Assembly: GCF_008033115.1 (NCBI RefSeq) | Contig: NZ_CP041203.1 | Span: 1,302,001 to 1,366,000, forward strand | Length of the DNA: 64,000 bases | DNA from: Cellulomonas sp. Y8 | GTDB taxonomy: Bacteria; Actinomycetota; Actinomycetes; Actinomycetales; Cellulomonadaceae | Reading direction: 5' to 3' | Shown here: positions 1 to 9,360 of the stretch, one piece after another | How the letters are laid out: the number at the start of each line of letters is the position of its first letter | How positions within the stretch are numbered: the first letter of the stretch is position 1 | Translations under genes and position numbers: made by a program | The notes under the pieces: model-generated | What the model was told of the DNA's origin: nothing | Seen by the model: the letters and a program-made list of their open reading frames with translations, nothing else | Databases searched by the model: none

Positions 1-1115
1 TGGGCGACCGCGCGGACCTGGACCGGCTGCTCGCGGCGGCCCGCGACCGCGGCGTGCGGGTGCTGCTGGACGGGGTGTTCAACCACGTCGGCGACCAGCA
101 CCCGCTGTTCCGCGCCGCGCTGGCCGCCGGCCCCGGCTCCGCCGAGGCCGACCTGTTCCGGATCCGCTGGACCGACGACGGCCCCGACTGGGACTGCTTC
201 GAGGGGCACCGCTCGCTCGTCACGCTGGACCACGACGAGCCGCGGGTCGTCGACCTGGTCGCCGACGTCATGACGCACTGGCTCGACGCGGGCGCGGACG
301 GGTGGCGGCTGGACGCGGCGTACGCCGTGCCGACGGCGTTCTGGGCGCGGGTGACCGAGCGGGTGCGCGCCGCGCACCCGGACGCCTACCTGATGGGCGA
401 GGTGATCCACGGCGACTACCCGGCGTTCGTCGCGGAGTCCGGCCTGGACGCGGTCACCCAGTACGAGCTGTGGAAGGCGACCTGGTCGTCGATCGCCGAG
501 CGCAACTTCCACGAGCTCGTGTGGACGCTCGGCCGGCACGACGGGTTCCTCGACCACTTCGTGCCGTACACGTTCGTCGGCAACCACGACGTCACCCGGA
601 TCACCAGCCGGGTCGGCGACGCGACGCTCGCGGGCCTCGCGCTGGCCGTGCTCGCCACGGTCGGCGGCACCCCGGCCGTCTACTACGGCGACGAGCAGGC
701 CTACCGCGGGGTCAAGGAGGACCGCGCGGGCGGCGACGACGAGGTCCGCCCGCCGTACCCGCCGACGCCGGCCGACCTCGCCGGCCCCGACGTCGCTCCG
801 GACGGCCGGGCCACGCACGACCGGCACGCCGCCCTGCTCGGGCTGCGGCGGCGGCACCCGTGGCTGCACACCGCCCGCACCCGGGTGGTCGAGGTGACGA
901 ACACCCGGCTGGCCTACGAGGCGCGGGCGTCCGACGGCTCCGGCACCGCGCTGCTGGTGGCGCTCAACCTGGACGCCGGGCCGTGGGCGCTCGGGGTGCC
1001 GGCCGGGGCCTCGGTGGCGGCGCACGCCGATCCGGCCGTCTCGCCCGGGACGCGACCGGGCCCCGGCTCGTCCGTGGACGTCCCGGGGCCCGGCTGGGTC
1101 GTGCTCGAGGTCTGA
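1..1115 (+). CDS. GH13 alpha-amylase-family glycosidase, 5'-truncated by the window edge
   Basis: The coding frame is open from base 3, so only the C-terminal about 370 residues are present. The GH13 conserved regions appear in order: DGVFNH (region I), DGWRLDAA with the nucleophile Asp (region II), GEVIHGDY with the acid/base Glu (region III) and FVGNHDV (region IV). A short beta-sandwich-like C-terminus follows. The family hydrolyses or rearranges alpha-glucosidic bonds in the cytoplasm or outside. No secretion signal can be judged because the N-terminus is missing. The exact substrate (maltodextrin, trehalose, sucrose) cannot be told. It converges on topA with only 6 bp between the stop codons. 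Confidence 0.9.
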   Translation, partial: GDRADLDRLLAAARDRGVRVLLDGVFNHVGDQHPLFRAALAAGPGSAEADLFRIRWTDDGPDWDCFEGHRSLVTLDHDEPRVVDLVADVMTHWLDAGADGWRLDAAYAVPTAFWARVTERVRAAHPDAYLMGEVIHGDYPAFVAESGLDAVTQYELWKATWSSIAERNFHELVWTLGRHDGFLDHFVPYTFVGNHDVTRITSRVGDATLAGLALAVLATVGGTPAVYYGDEQAYRGVKEDRAGGDDEVRPPYPPTPADLAGPDVAPDGRATHDRHAALLGLRRRHPWLHTARTRVVEVTNTRLAYEARASDGSGTALLVALNLDAGPWALGVPAGASVAAHADPAVSPGTRPGPGSSVDVPGPGWVVLEV

Positions 1116-1121
1116 GGACCC

Positions 1122-3911
1122 CTACTTCTTGGCGGCCGCCTTCTTGCGGGGCGCCGCGGCCTTCTTGGCAGCCGGCTTCTTCTTGGGCGACGACGCGCGC
1201 TTCTCCGCCAGCAGCTCGACGGCCTGCTCGCGGGTGATCGACTCGGGCGTCGTGTCCCGCGGCAGGGTCCGGTTGGTCTCGCCGTCGGTGACGTACGCGC
1301 CGAACCGGCCGTCCTTCACCACGATCGGCTTGCCCGACGTCGGGTCCTCGCCGAGCTCGCGCAGCGGCGGCGTCGCGGTCGCCCCGCGGCCCCGCTTGGG
1401 CTGCGCGTAGATCGCCAGCGCCTCCTCCAGCGTCGTGGTGAAGATCGCCTCCTCCGACGGCAGCGTGCGGGAGTCCGTGCCCTTCTTGAGGTACGGGCCG
1501 TAGCGGCCGTTCTGCGCGGTGATCTCGGCGCCGGTCTCCGGGTCCGTGCCCACGACGCGCGGCAGGCTGAGCAGCTGCAGCGCCTCGTCGAGCGTGATCG
1601 TCTGCAGCGACTGCGACTTCAGCAGCGAGCCGGTGCGCGGCTTGGGCGCCGCCGCGAGCGCGCGCTTCTTCGCCGCCGCCGACAGGCCCGGGTCGAGCTC
1701 GGGCTCCGGCAGCAGCTCCGTGACGTAGGGCCCGTACCGCCCGTTCTTCGCGACGATCGTCGTGCCCGTCGTCGGGTCGGTGCCGAGCACGAGGTCGCCC
1801 TCGGGCTGGGTCTCCAGCAGCTCGCGGGCCTTCTCGGCCGTCAGCTCGTCGGGCGCCAGGTCGTCCGGCACCGACGCGCGGCGCGGGTTGCCGTCCGGGC
1901 CGGGCTCGCCGCCGGACTCCTCGATGTACGGCCCGTACCGGCCGACGCGCAGCGTGATCCCGTCGCCGATCTCGATCGAGTTGACCTCGCGGGCGTCGAT
2001 CTCGCCGAGGTTCGCGACGAGCTCGCGCAGGCCGTCGCCATCCGGGCCCTCGGCCGCCGCGGAGCCGAAGTAGAACCGGGTCAGCCAGTCGACGCGGTCC
2101 TTCTGCCCCGCGGCGATTGCGTCGAGGTCCTCCTCCATCGAGGCGGTGAAGTCGTAGTCGACGAGCCGGTCGAAGTTCTCCTCGAGCAGCCGGGTCACGG
2201 CGAACGCGAGCCAGCTCGGCACCAGCGCCTGGCCGCGGCTGGTCACGTAGCCGCGGTCCTGGATGACCGAGATCGTCGCTGCGTAGGTCGACGGGCGGCC
2301 GATGCCGCGCTCCTCGAGCGCCTTGACCAGGCTCGCCTCGGTGAACCGCGGCGGCGGGGACGTGCGGTGGCCGTCGGCCGTGAGGTCCGACTCCGTGACC
2401 GGGTCGCCCTCGGCCATCTGCGGCAGCCGGGTCTCCTTGGCGCCCTCGGCGGCCTTGCCCTCGGCGTCGGAGGCGTACCGGTCGACGTCCCGGCCCTCCT
2501 CGTACGCGGCGAGGAAGCCGCGGAACGTGATGACGGTGCCGGACGCGGCGAACAGCGCGTCGGTCGGCGCTCCGGCGGTCGTGGCGTCGGCCGCGGTGCT
2601 GCCGGCGGGCAGCTCCGGGGCGGGCACCGTCGCGGCGATCCGGACCGAGGCGGTCGAGCCGCGGGCGTCGGCCATCTGCGAGGCGACGGTGCGCTTCCAG
2701 ATGAGCTCGTACAGCCGGAACTGGTCGCCGGACAGCTCGCGCGCCACCTGGGCGGGGGTGCGGAAGTTGTCACCGGCGGGGCGGATCGCCTCGTGCGCCT
2801 CCTGCGCGCCCTTGCTCTTGGACGCGTAGACGCGCGGGGCGTCGGGGACGTGGTCCGCGCCGTAGAGCTCCGACGCCTGGCGGCGCGCGGCGTCGATCGC
2901 CTGCGTGCTCAGGTTGGGCGAGTCGGTCCGCATGTAGGTGATGTAGCCGTTCTCGTACAGCGTCTGCGCGGTGCGCATCGTCTGCCGGGAGGACATGCGC
3001 AGCTTGCGGCTGGCCTCCTGCTGCAGCGTCGACGTCGTGAACGGCGCCGCCGGGCGGCGGGTGTACGGCTTGGTCTCCAGCGAGCGCACCGCGTAGCCGG
3101 CGCCGTCCAGCGCGGACACCCAGGCCTGCGCGGCGCCCTCGTCCAGGTGCACCGGGCGGGACGCGCCGGAGCCCTTGAGCACGCCGTCGTCGCCGAAGTC
3201 GCGGCCCGCGGCCACGCGCCGCTCGCCGAGCTGCACCAGGCGGGCGCCGAACGACGGCTCGTCGGCGTCGGCCACCGCGAACGTCGCGGTCAGGTCCCAG
3301 TAGTCGGCGGCGCGGAACGCCATGCGCTCGCGCTCGCGCTCGACCACCAGGCGGGTCGCCACGGACTGCACGCGGCCGGCGGACAGGCCCTGCCGGACCT
3401 TGCGCCACAGGACCGGGCTGACCTCGTAGCCGTACAGCCGGTCGAGGATGCGCCGGGTCTCCTGCGCGTCCACCAGGCGGTCGTCGAGCTCGCGGGTGTT
3501 CTCCAGCGCGCGGGTGATGGCCTCGCGGGTGATCTCGTGGAACACCATCCGCTTGACCGGCACCTTGGGCTTGAGCTCCTGGAGCAGGTGCCACGCGATG
3601 GCCTCGCCCTCGCGGTCCTCGTCGGTGGCGAGGTAGAGCTCGTCGGCGTCCTTCAGCAGCCGCTTGAGCTCCGTGACCTTCTTCTTCTTGTCCGAGTCGA
3701 CGACGTAGTACGGCGCGAAGCCGTTGTCGACGTCGACCGCGAACTTGCCGAACGGGCCCTTCTTCATCTCCGCGGGCAGCTCGCTGGGCTGCGGCAGGTC
3801 ACGGATGTGACCGACGCTGGCCTCGACGTCGAAGCCGTCGCCGAGGTACCCGGCGATCGTGCGCGCCTTGGCGGGCGACTCCACGATGACCAGCTTGCGA
3901 CCTGCGGACAT
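1122..3911 (-). CDS. topA: DNA topoisomerase I (type IA)
   Basis: Relaxes negative supercoils by a transient 5'-phosphotyrosine break. The N-terminus starts with the Toprim signature KLVIVESPAKA. The catalytic Tyr lies in YITYMRTDS near residue 325. The C-terminal half carries four GRYGPY-type topoisomerase C repeats (last copy GRFGAY) in place of zinc fingers, then a Lys/Ala-rich tail typical of actinobacterial TopA, which aids processivity. The ATG at 3911 is chosen because AGGAG precedes it; an upstream in-frame extension adds an unconserved Cys/His/Arg-rich stretch. Length 929 aa fits the family. The PAP2 gene lies upstream on the same strand after 84 bp. Confidence 0.97.
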   Translation of the reverse strand: MSAGRKLVIVESPAKARTIAGYLGDGFDVEASVGHIRDLPQPSELPAEMKKGPFGKFAVDVDNGFAPYYVVDSDKKKKVTELKRLLKDADELYLATDEDREGEAIAWHLLQELKPKVPVKRMVFHEITREAITRALENTRELDDRLVDAQETRRILDRLYGYEVSPVLWRKVRQGLSAGRVQSVATRLVVERERERMAFRAADYWDLTATFAVADADEPSFGARLVQLGERRVAAGRDFGDDGVLKGSGASRPVHLDEGAAQAWVSALDGAGYAVRSLETKPYTRRPAAPFTTSTLQQEASRKLRMSSRQTMRTAQTLYENGYITYMRTDSPNLSTQAIDAARRQASELYGADHVPDAPRVYASKSKGAQEAHEAIRPAGDNFRTPAQVARELSGDQFRLYELIWKRTVASQMADARGSTASVRIAATVPAPELPAGSTAADATTAGAPTDALFAASGTVITFRGFLAAYEEGRDVDRYASDAEGKAAEGAKETRLPQMAEGDPVTESDLTADGHRTSPPPRFTEASLVKALEERGIGRPSTYAATISVIQDRGYVTSRGQALVPSWLAFAVTRLLEENFDRLVDYDFTASMEEDLDAIAAGQKDRVDWLTRFYFGSAAAEGPDGDGLRELVANLGEIDAREVNSIEIGDGITLRVGRYGPYIEESGGEPGPDGNPRRASVPDDLAPDELTAEKARELLETQPEGDLVLGTDPTTGTTIVAKNGRYGPYVTELLPEPELDPGLSAAAKKRALAAAPKPRTGSLLKSQSLQTITLDEALQLLSLPRVVGTDPETGAEITAQNGRYGPYLKKGTDSRTLPSEEAIFTTTLEEALAIYAQPKRGRGATATPPLRELGEDPTSGKPIVVKDGRFGAYVTDGETNRTLPRDTTPESITREQAVELLAEKRASSPKKKPAAKKAAAPRKKAAAKK

Positions 3912-3995
3912 GCGCTCCTGCTTCCTTCGGACTGCCGACCCGTGGTGCCGGGCGTGCGGGCGGCGACAGCATGCCACCGCCGGTGCGGGGGAACT

Positions 3996-5021
3996 CTACG
4001 ACGTCGGTCCCACCCGGTCCGACCCCGAGGTGGCGGACCGGCGCAGCACCAGCAGCGCGCCGGACGACGCGGCCGCGACCGCGACGATGCCCAGCGCCCC
4101 GCCACCGTACGACGTCAGCAGCGCGGCTGTGGACCCGACCGGGTCGTCGGACAGCCAGGTGCGGCGCAGCGCGACCGCGGCGGCGCCCCCGGCGAGGGCC
4201 GTCACCGCGGCGAGCAGCCAGGCCGCCACGGCGGTGCCGGGACCGTCCCCACGGGCGGGCCGGCCGGCGCGCGGGACGGTGCGCAGGGCGGCCGTCGGCG
4301 GGCGGCGGTCGGTGGCGGTGTCGACGCCGAGCGCCAGCACCGCGCACGCGAGCGCGCCCCACGCCAGCACGACCAGCAGGCCCGCCACGACGTCCGACGG
4401 CCGGTGCCACTGGCCGACGAGCGTGCTGACGCCCGTGGCCCCCGCGTAGGCGCCGCCGAGCACCGCGGCCCAGGGCCGGGCGCGGGGCGGCACGACGAGC
4501 AGCACCGCCGCGGCGACCGAGGCCGCCGCCGTCGTGTGCCCGCTGGGGAGCGTGTTGAAGTCGGGGCCGTAGCCGAGGTCCGGCCGGTCGAGCACCCAGT
4601 GCTTGAGGACGCGGGTCGAGACGTTCGCCCCGGCCAGCACACCCGCGGCGACCAGCGCGAGGCCCCAGCGGCGCCGGACGAACGCGATCACCGCGCACGC
4701 GACGATCGCCGCCGCGATGAAGCCGACCGAGACCACGTCCAGCACCGGCTCGGCGACCTCCCAGAGCCGGTTCTGGCCGATGTGGGCGCCGTCGAGCGAC
4801 GCCTGGTCGACCGCCTGCCCGTGCTCGGTGCCGACGAACACCCGCCACGTCACGCCGATGCCCGCGACGGCGACCAGCGCCACCAGCAGGGCCGACGCGA
4901 CCCGGCGTGCGGTGCCGGCGGGGGTGCGCCAGCGGACCGGCGGGTCGACGCGGCCCGGACCCCCGTCGGCGGCCTCGGGGGCACGCCAGGGGGTCGCCGG
5001 GGCGGAGGTCGGGCGGGGCAT
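3996..5021 (-). CDS. PAP2-family membrane phosphatase
   Basis: An integral membrane protein of about 341 aa with several hydrophobic segments. The three phosphatase motifs are visible: KHWVLDRPDL (motif 1, Lys and Arg-Pro), PSGHTT (motif 2, catalytic His) and GQWHRPSDVVAG (motif 3, with nucleophile His and Asp). Such enzymes remove phosphate from lipid phosphates such as phosphatidate or undecaprenyl pyrophosphate at the outer membrane face. Start ATG 5021 (MPRPTS) is chosen over longer in-frame versions whose extra residues are Arg/Pro-rich and unlike the family. C-terminal to the catalytic domain are further transmembrane segments. Confidence 0.88.
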   Translation of the reverse strand: MPRPTSAPATPWRAPEAADGGPGRVDPPVRWRTPAGTARRVASALLVALVAVAGIGVTWRVFVGTEHGQAVDQASLDGAHIGQNRLWEVAEPVLDVVSVGFIAAAIVACAVIAFVRRRWGLALVAAGVLAGANVSTRVLKHWVLDRPDLGYGPDFNTLPSGHTTAAASVAAAVLLVVPPRARPWAAVLGGAYAGATGVSTLVGQWHRPSDVVAGLLVVLAWGALACAVLALGVDTATDRRPPTAALRTVPRAGRPARGDGPGTAVAAWLLAAVTALAGGAAAVALRRTWLSDDPVGSTAALLTSYGGGALGIVAVAAASSGALLVLRRSATSGSDRVGPTS

Positions 5022-5223
5022 GGCACCACGGTAGGCGAGCGGGTCGCCGCGGTCCGGGCGGCGCCGGGGCCGCACACGAATCCTCCACCGAGTCGGCGAG
5101 GGGCGTGCGCGGGCGGGGCCGGCATCTTCCCGGGGGCCCCGTCCCGGGTGCACGCTGGGCGCACCCGGCCCGCACGCGGCCGCGCACCCGCCGCCCGGGC
5201 CCACGACGACGAGGGAGTCCGTC

Positions 5224-5601
5224 ATGCTCGACCTCAGCGAGTCCTTCAGCGGCTACTCGGTGGCGGACGTGCCCGCTGCCCGCGCCTTCTACGCCGACGT
5301 GCTCGGCCTCGACGCCGAGGAGCGCGACGGGATGCTGCTCCTGCACCTCGCGGGCCGGGACGTGCTGCTCTACCCCAAGGGCGAGGCGCACGTCCCCGCC
5401 TCGTTCACCGTGCTGAACTTCCCGGTCGCCGACGTCCCGGCCGCCGTGGCGGAGCTGCGCGGCCGCGGCGTGCGGTTCGAGCGGTACGAGGGCGCGCCGA
5501 CGCAGACCGACGAGGACGGCGTCTTCCGGGGCGGCGGCCCCCTCATCGCCTGGTTCACCGACCCGTCGGGGAACGTGCTGTCCGTGATCGAGCGCGACTG
5601 A
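5224..5601 (+). CDS. VOC-superfamily (glyoxalase/bleomycin-resistance fold) protein
   Basis: 125 aa, the usual length for a single VOC domain. The paired beta-alpha-beta-beta-beta modules are seen from an N-terminal VADVPAARAFYADVLGL motif and a C-terminal WFTDPSGNVLSVIE motif. VOC proteins bind a metal and act as dioxygenases, isomerases or binding proteins; the substrate here is not evident. A GGGAG ribosome-binding site sits just before the ATG. It is divergent from the PAP2 gene across 202 bp with no other gene, and lies 89 bp before the response regulator. Confidence 0.85.
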   Translation: MLDLSESFSGYSVADVPAARAFYADVLGLDAEERDGMLLLHLAGRDVLLYPKGEAHVPASFTVLNFPVADVPAAVAELRGRGVRFERYEGAPTQTDEDGVFRGGGPLIAWFTDPSGNVLSVIERD

Positions 5602-5630
5602 CCGGCCAGCCGGCGCGCACCTGAGCGGCT

Positions 5631-5658
5631 CACAGGGTTCCCACAGGTCGACGTCAGG
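5631..5658 (+). promoter_or_regulatory. 11-bp direct-repeat box before the response regulator
   Basis: CACAGG occurs at 5631 and 5642 and a variant GTCAGG at 5653, exactly 11 bp apart. OmpR/PhoB-family regulators bind head-to-tail on direct repeats with this period. The position, 33-60 bp before the response-regulator start, suggests autoregulation. Binding is inferred. Confidence 0.45.
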
Positions 5659-5690
5659 GGCGCCCCAGGTCGCGCGCCCATGCTCGTGCC

Positions 5691-6425
5691 ATGACCACCT
5701 CCACGCTCCAGCGCGACGCCCTCACCCGCCCGGACGGCCAGCCGGTGCGGGCCCTCGTCGTCGACGACGAGGCCACCCTGGCCGAGCTGCTCTCCACCGC
5801 GCTCCGGTACGAGGGCTGGCAGGTCGAGCACGCCCTCACGGGCCAGGCCGCCATCAAGCAGGCCCGGTCCCTCGAGCCGGACGTGATCCTGCTCGACGTG
5901 ATGCTCCCCGACCTGTCGGGCCTGGAGGTGCTGCGCCGCATCCGCGCCACCCACCCGCACGTCCCGGTGCTGTTCCTCACCGCGAAGGACGCCGTCGAGG
6001 ACCGGATCGCCGGCCTGACCGCGGGCGGCGACGACTACGTCACCAAGCCGTTCAGCCTGGAGGAGGTCGTCGCCCGGCTGCGCGCCCTGCTGCGCCGCGC
6101 CGGCGCCGTCTCGGAGCGCGAGGAGGCCGTGCTGGTCGTCGGCGACCTGCGGATGGACGAGGACGCGCACGAGGTCAGCCGCGGCGGCGACGACATCCGG
6201 CTGACCGCGACCGAGTTCGAGCTGCTCCGCTACTTCATGCGCAACCCCAAGCGCGTGCTGTCGAAGGCGCAGATCCTCGACCGCGTCTGGCAGTACGACT
6301 TCGGCGGCCAGGCCAACATCGTCGAGCTGTACGTCTCCTACCTGCGCCGGAAGATCGACAAGGGCCGGACGCCGATGCTGCACACCCTGCGCGGCGTCGG
6401 GTACGTGCTCAAGCCCGCGGCGTGA
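5691..6425 (+). CDS. OmpR/PhoB-family response regulator
   Basis: 244 aa. The receiver domain (about residues 20-132) has the acidic pair in VVDDE, the phosphoacceptor Asp69 in LLDVMLPD, and the conserved Lys119 in VTKPFS. The C-terminal winged helix ends with the YLRRKID and LRGVGYVL signatures. It is the DNA-binding half of a two-component system with the overlapping kinase gene downstream (GTGA overlap). The nearest named relatives are MprA/TcrX/CutR-type actinobacterial regulators, but the signal and regulon cannot be read from sequence. An 11-bp repeat box lies just upstream. Confidence 0.95.
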   Translation: MTTSTLQRDALTRPDGQPVRALVVDDEATLAELLSTALRYEGWQVEHALTGQAAIKQARSLEPDVILLDVMLPDLSGLEVLRRIRATHPHVPVLFLTAKDAVEDRIAGLTAGGDDYVTKPFSLEEVVARLRALLRRAGAVSEREEAVLVVGDLRMDEDAHEVSRGGDDIRLTATEFELLRYFMRNPKRVLSKAQILDRVWQYDFGGQANIVELYVSYLRRKIDKGRTPMLHTLRGVGYVLKPAA

Positions 6426-8107
6426 GGGCCGCCCGGCCCGCGCGGTCCCGGTGGACGCTGCGCCGGCGGCTGGTGGCGGTCGTCGTCGCGCTGCTGGCGA
6501 CCGTCGCCGCCGTCATGGGCCTGGTGTCGACCCTCGCGCTGCGCAGCTCGCTGATGACGCAGGTCGACCAGCGGCTGGAGGACGCGAGCCGCCGGGCCGC
6601 GGCCGCGCCCGACCGGCTCGACCGCGGGGCGGTGCCCGGTCAGCTGCCGTCGGGGGCGCCGACGGCGGGGGCCGACGACGGGTCGGGAGACGGGTCGCAG
6701 GCCGGCGACGGGCAGCAGGGCGGCGGCAGCATCCCGCCCGCGTTCGGGCTGCCGGGCCAGGACGTCGGCACGGTGAGCGTGTTCGAGACCGCGGACGGCA
6801 CGCCGGTCGCCGGCTACCTGGACGCCTCCGGCGACGTGCAGGGCCTGACCGACGAGCAGCTGGCCGTGCTGCTCGCGGTCGAGCCGGGCCAGGACCCCGG
6901 CACGGTGGAGCTCCCGGACCTGGGCAGCTACCGCGCGATCGCCGTCGAGTCCGACAACGGCAGCACCTCGGTCACCGCCGTCCCGCTGGCGGGGATCACG
7001 TCGACCGTCGACGACTACGTCGTGGTCGAGGTCGTCGTCGCCGTGCTCGGTCTGCTGGTCGCCGCCGCGATCGCCACCGTGCTGGTGCGCCGGGAGCTGC
7101 GCCCCCTGGACCGGGTCGCCGCGACCGCGACCCGGGTGTCCGAGATGCCGCTGTCCCGCGGGGAGGTCGACATCCGGGAGCGGGTGCCGGACGAGGACAC
7201 CGACCCGGGCACGGAGGTCGGGCAGGTGGGGTCGGCGCTCAACCGGATGCTCGGCCACGTCGAGTCCGCGCTCACCGCCCGGCACGAGTCCGAGACGCAG
7301 GTGCGCCGGTTCGTCGCCGACGCCAGCCACGAGCTGCGCACCCCGCTGGCCTCGATCCGCGGCTACGCCGAGCTCGTGCAGCGGCTGCCCGGTGACCTGC
7401 CCGACGACGTCGTGCGCGCGATGGGCCGCGTCGAGTCGGAGGCCCGCCGGATGACCACGCTGGTCGAGGACATGCTGCTGCTCGCGCGGCTGGACGCCGG
7501 GCGGGACCTCGACCTCGAGGAGGTCGACCTGGCCGCGCTCGCCGTCGACGCGGTCGCCGACGCGCACGCGGCGGGCCCGGACCACGCCTGGCGGCTCGAC
7601 CTCGGCGCGCTGCAGGGCGGGGACGCCGGACCCGACGGAGCGGAGGAGGACGGGGCGGAGGACGACGGAGCGGAGGAGGACGGGGCGGAGGACGACGGGG
7701 CGGAGCCCGCGCTGGTGGTCGGCGACGAGCACCGGCTCCGGCAGGTCCTGGTCAACCTGCTGTCGAACGCGCGCGTGCACACCCCGGTCGGCACGACCGT
7801 GGTGGTGGCCGTCGCGCGGGAGGGCGACCGCGCGGTGCTGCGGGTCCGGGACGACGGACCCGGCATCGCGGAGCCGCTGCGGTCACGGCTGTTCGAGCGG
7901 TTCGCCCGCGGCGACGCGTCCCGGAACCGCGCCGCGGGGTCCACGGGCCTCGGGCTGGCGATCGTGCAGGCGGTGGTCACGGCGCACGGCGGCACGATCG
8001 GCGTCGACGGCACCCCCGGGGCGACCACGTTCACGGTGCGCCTGCCGCTCGCGACCGCGCCGGACGCGCTGCCCGCGGGAACCGCGGGGACCCCGGCGGT
8101 GGACTGA
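6422..8107 (+). CDS. Membrane sensor histidine kinase
   Basis: 561 aa. A first transmembrane segment lies near residues 15-37, then an extracytoplasmic sensor region with a Gly/Asp/Gln-rich patch, then a second transmembrane segment near 200-222. HAMP follows. The DHp helix holds His303 in ASHELRTP. The ATP-binding domain has the N-box LVNLLSNA, DDGPGI and GLGLAIV. Start GTG overlaps the regulator's stop by 4 bp, so the pair is translationally coupled. An acidic repeat (near residues 405-428) is inserted between DHp and the N-box, which is unusual. The signal sensed is unknown. Confidence 0.94.
   Translation: MRAARPARSRWTLRRRLVAVVVALLATVAAVMGLVSTLALRSSLMTQVDQRLEDASRRAAAAPDRLDRGAVPGQLPSGAPTAGADDGSGDGSQAGDGQQGGGSIPPAFGLPGQDVGTVSVFETADGTPVAGYLDASGDVQGLTDEQLAVLLAVEPGQDPGTVELPDLGSYRAIAVESDNGSTSVTAVPLAGITSTVDDYVVVEVVVAVLGLLVAAAIATVLVRRELRPLDRVAATATRVSEMPLSRGEVDIRERVPDEDTDPGTEVGQVGSALNRMLGHVESALTARHESETQVRRFVADASHELRTPLASIRGYAELVQRLPGDLPDDVVRAMGRVESEARRMTTLVEDMLLLARLDAGRDLDLEEVDLAALAVDAVADAHAAGPDHAWRLDLGALQGGDAGPDGAEEDGAEDDGAEEDGAEDDGAEPALVVGDEHRLRQVLVNLLSNARVHTPVGTTVVVAVAREGDRAVLRVRDDGPGIAEPLRSRLFERFARGDASRNRAAGSTGLGLAIVQAVVTAHGGTIGVDGTPGATTFTVRLPLATAPDALPAGTAGTPAVD
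7634..7704 (+). repeat. In-frame 30-bp tandem repeat inside the kinase gene
   Basis: Two 30-bp units (7634-7663 and 7664-7693), each made of two diverged 15-bp halves, and a partial third unit. They encode DGAEEDGAED twice plus DGAE. The period is a multiple of 3, so copy-number change would keep frame. Confidence 0.85.
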
Positions 8108-8148
8108 GGCGCGCGCGGCCGGCCGGCGCCCCTCGCCCCGCCGTCCGG

Positions 8149-8200
8149 AGGGATCCACCCGCACGGGCACACCCGGGCGTGCCGGTGCGGGTGGATCCCT
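8149..8200. terminator. Strong bidirectional hairpin between convergent genes
   Basis: Arms 8149-8164 and 8185-8200 are perfectly complementary (16 bp). After one G/G mismatch the stem continues for 4-5 bp. It lies between the kinase stop (8107) and the aldo/keto reductase stop (8228), as expected for a shared terminator. No T tract is present. Confidence 0.75.
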
Positions 8201-8227
8201 CGGTCGCGGAGGTGGTCGGCGCCCTCG

Positions 8228-9163
8228 TCAGGCGGAGGCGTCCGACAGCGCGGTGATCTCGCCGTCCGCGAGCTCCAGCGTCGCGCCGGCGAGCAGGTCG
8301 GGCAGCTGCTCGACCGAGCGCGCGCTCGCGATCGGCGCGACGACGCCGGGCTGCACCCGCAGCCACGCCAGGCTCACGGCGGTGACCGAGGTGCCGTGCG
8401 CGGCGGCGACCGCGTCGAGGGCGGCCAGCACCCGGCGGCCGCGGTCGTCCAGGTAGCGCCCGGCCGATCCGGCGCGGGGGCTGTCCACGGCGGGCGACCC
8501 GTCGCGGTACTTGCCGGTGAGGAAGCCGCTCGCCAGCGAGGAGTACGGCAGCACGCCGAGGCCCTCGCGGACGGCGAGCTCCTGCAGCGGGCCCTCGTAG
8601 GCGCCGCGGTGCACCAGGTTGTAGTGCGGCTGCAGCGCGACGAACCGGGCGACCCCGAGGTCGTCGGCGATCCGCAGCGCCTCGGCCAGCCGCTCGGGCG
8701 AGAAGTTCGACGCCGCGACGTACCGGGCCTTGCCGTCGGCGACCACCTCGCCGAGTGCGGCGACGGTCTCCTCCAGCGGGGTGTCCTGGTCGTCCTCGTG
8801 CGCGTAGTAGAGGTCGACGTAGTCCGTGCCGAGCCGCTTCAGCGAGTCGTCGATCGCGGCCCGGACCACCGCCCGGGAGGTGCCGCGGCGGGTGCTGAGC
8901 TTGCCGACCTTCGTCGCGACCACGACGTCCGTGCGGTTGCCGCGCGCGGCCATCCAGCGCCCGATCGTCGCCTCGGACTCGCCGCCCTCGTGGCCGTCGC
9001 CCCACTCGGAGTAGACGTCCGCGGTGTCGACGAAGCTGCCCCCGGCCTCGGCGAACGCGTCCAGGACGGCGAACGAGGCCTGCTCGTCCGCGGTCCAGCC
9101 GAACACGTTGCCGCCCAGGTTCAGCGGCAGGACGTCCAGGTCGGTGGTGCCGATGCGTGCCAT
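8228..9163 (-). CDS. Aldo/keto reductase
   Basis: 311 aa, one (alpha/beta)8 barrel. It begins TTDLDVLPLNLGGNVFGW and contains FVDTADVYSEWG, holding the catalytic Asp and Tyr. VVVATKVGK gives the Lys and YVDLYYAHEDD the His position. LDALAAH-like and VAPIASARS segments fit the C-terminal NADPH-binding part. These enzymes reduce aldehydes or ketones with NADPH; the substrate is unknown. Start ATG at 9163 is preceded by GAGGAGG. The gene stands alone, converging on the histidine kinase. Confidence 0.92.
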   Translation of the reverse strand: MARIGTTDLDVLPLNLGGNVFGWTADEQASFAVLDAFAEAGGSFVDTADVYSEWGDGHEGGESEATIGRWMAARGNRTDVVVATKVGKLSTRRGTSRAVVRAAIDDSLKRLGTDYVDLYYAHEDDQDTPLEETVAALGEVVADGKARYVAASNFSPERLAEALRIADDLGVARFVALQPHYNLVHRGAYEGPLQELAVREGLGVLPYSSLASGFLTGKYRDGSPAVDSPRAGSAGRYLDDRGRRVLAALDAVAAAHGTSVTAVSLAWLRVQPGVVAPIASARSVEQLPDLLAGATLELADGEITALSDASA

Positions 9164-9360
9164 GGTCCTCCTCGGTCGGGCGGCGCCGGCCAGGGGGCAC
9201 GGCGCCTGCGGGGCGCGCCGCGGGGTGGCGGCGGGCGTGGGGCGGTCGCGCCGTCGGGCCGCCGACCTCCGGTCTACCCCACGCGCCGCGCCGGCGCCCG
9301 GCGGGACCGCCCGCCGGACGCCCCACCGGCGCGCCGGGGGGTGGGCGCGCGCGATGCGTG

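Noticed and set aside
2367..5624. Very long open frames opposite topA and other genes
   Set aside because: They are Arg/Gly/Pro/Ala-rich with no domain, follow the third-position bias of the real gene, and cross gene boundaries. Shadow frames of GC-rich DNA.
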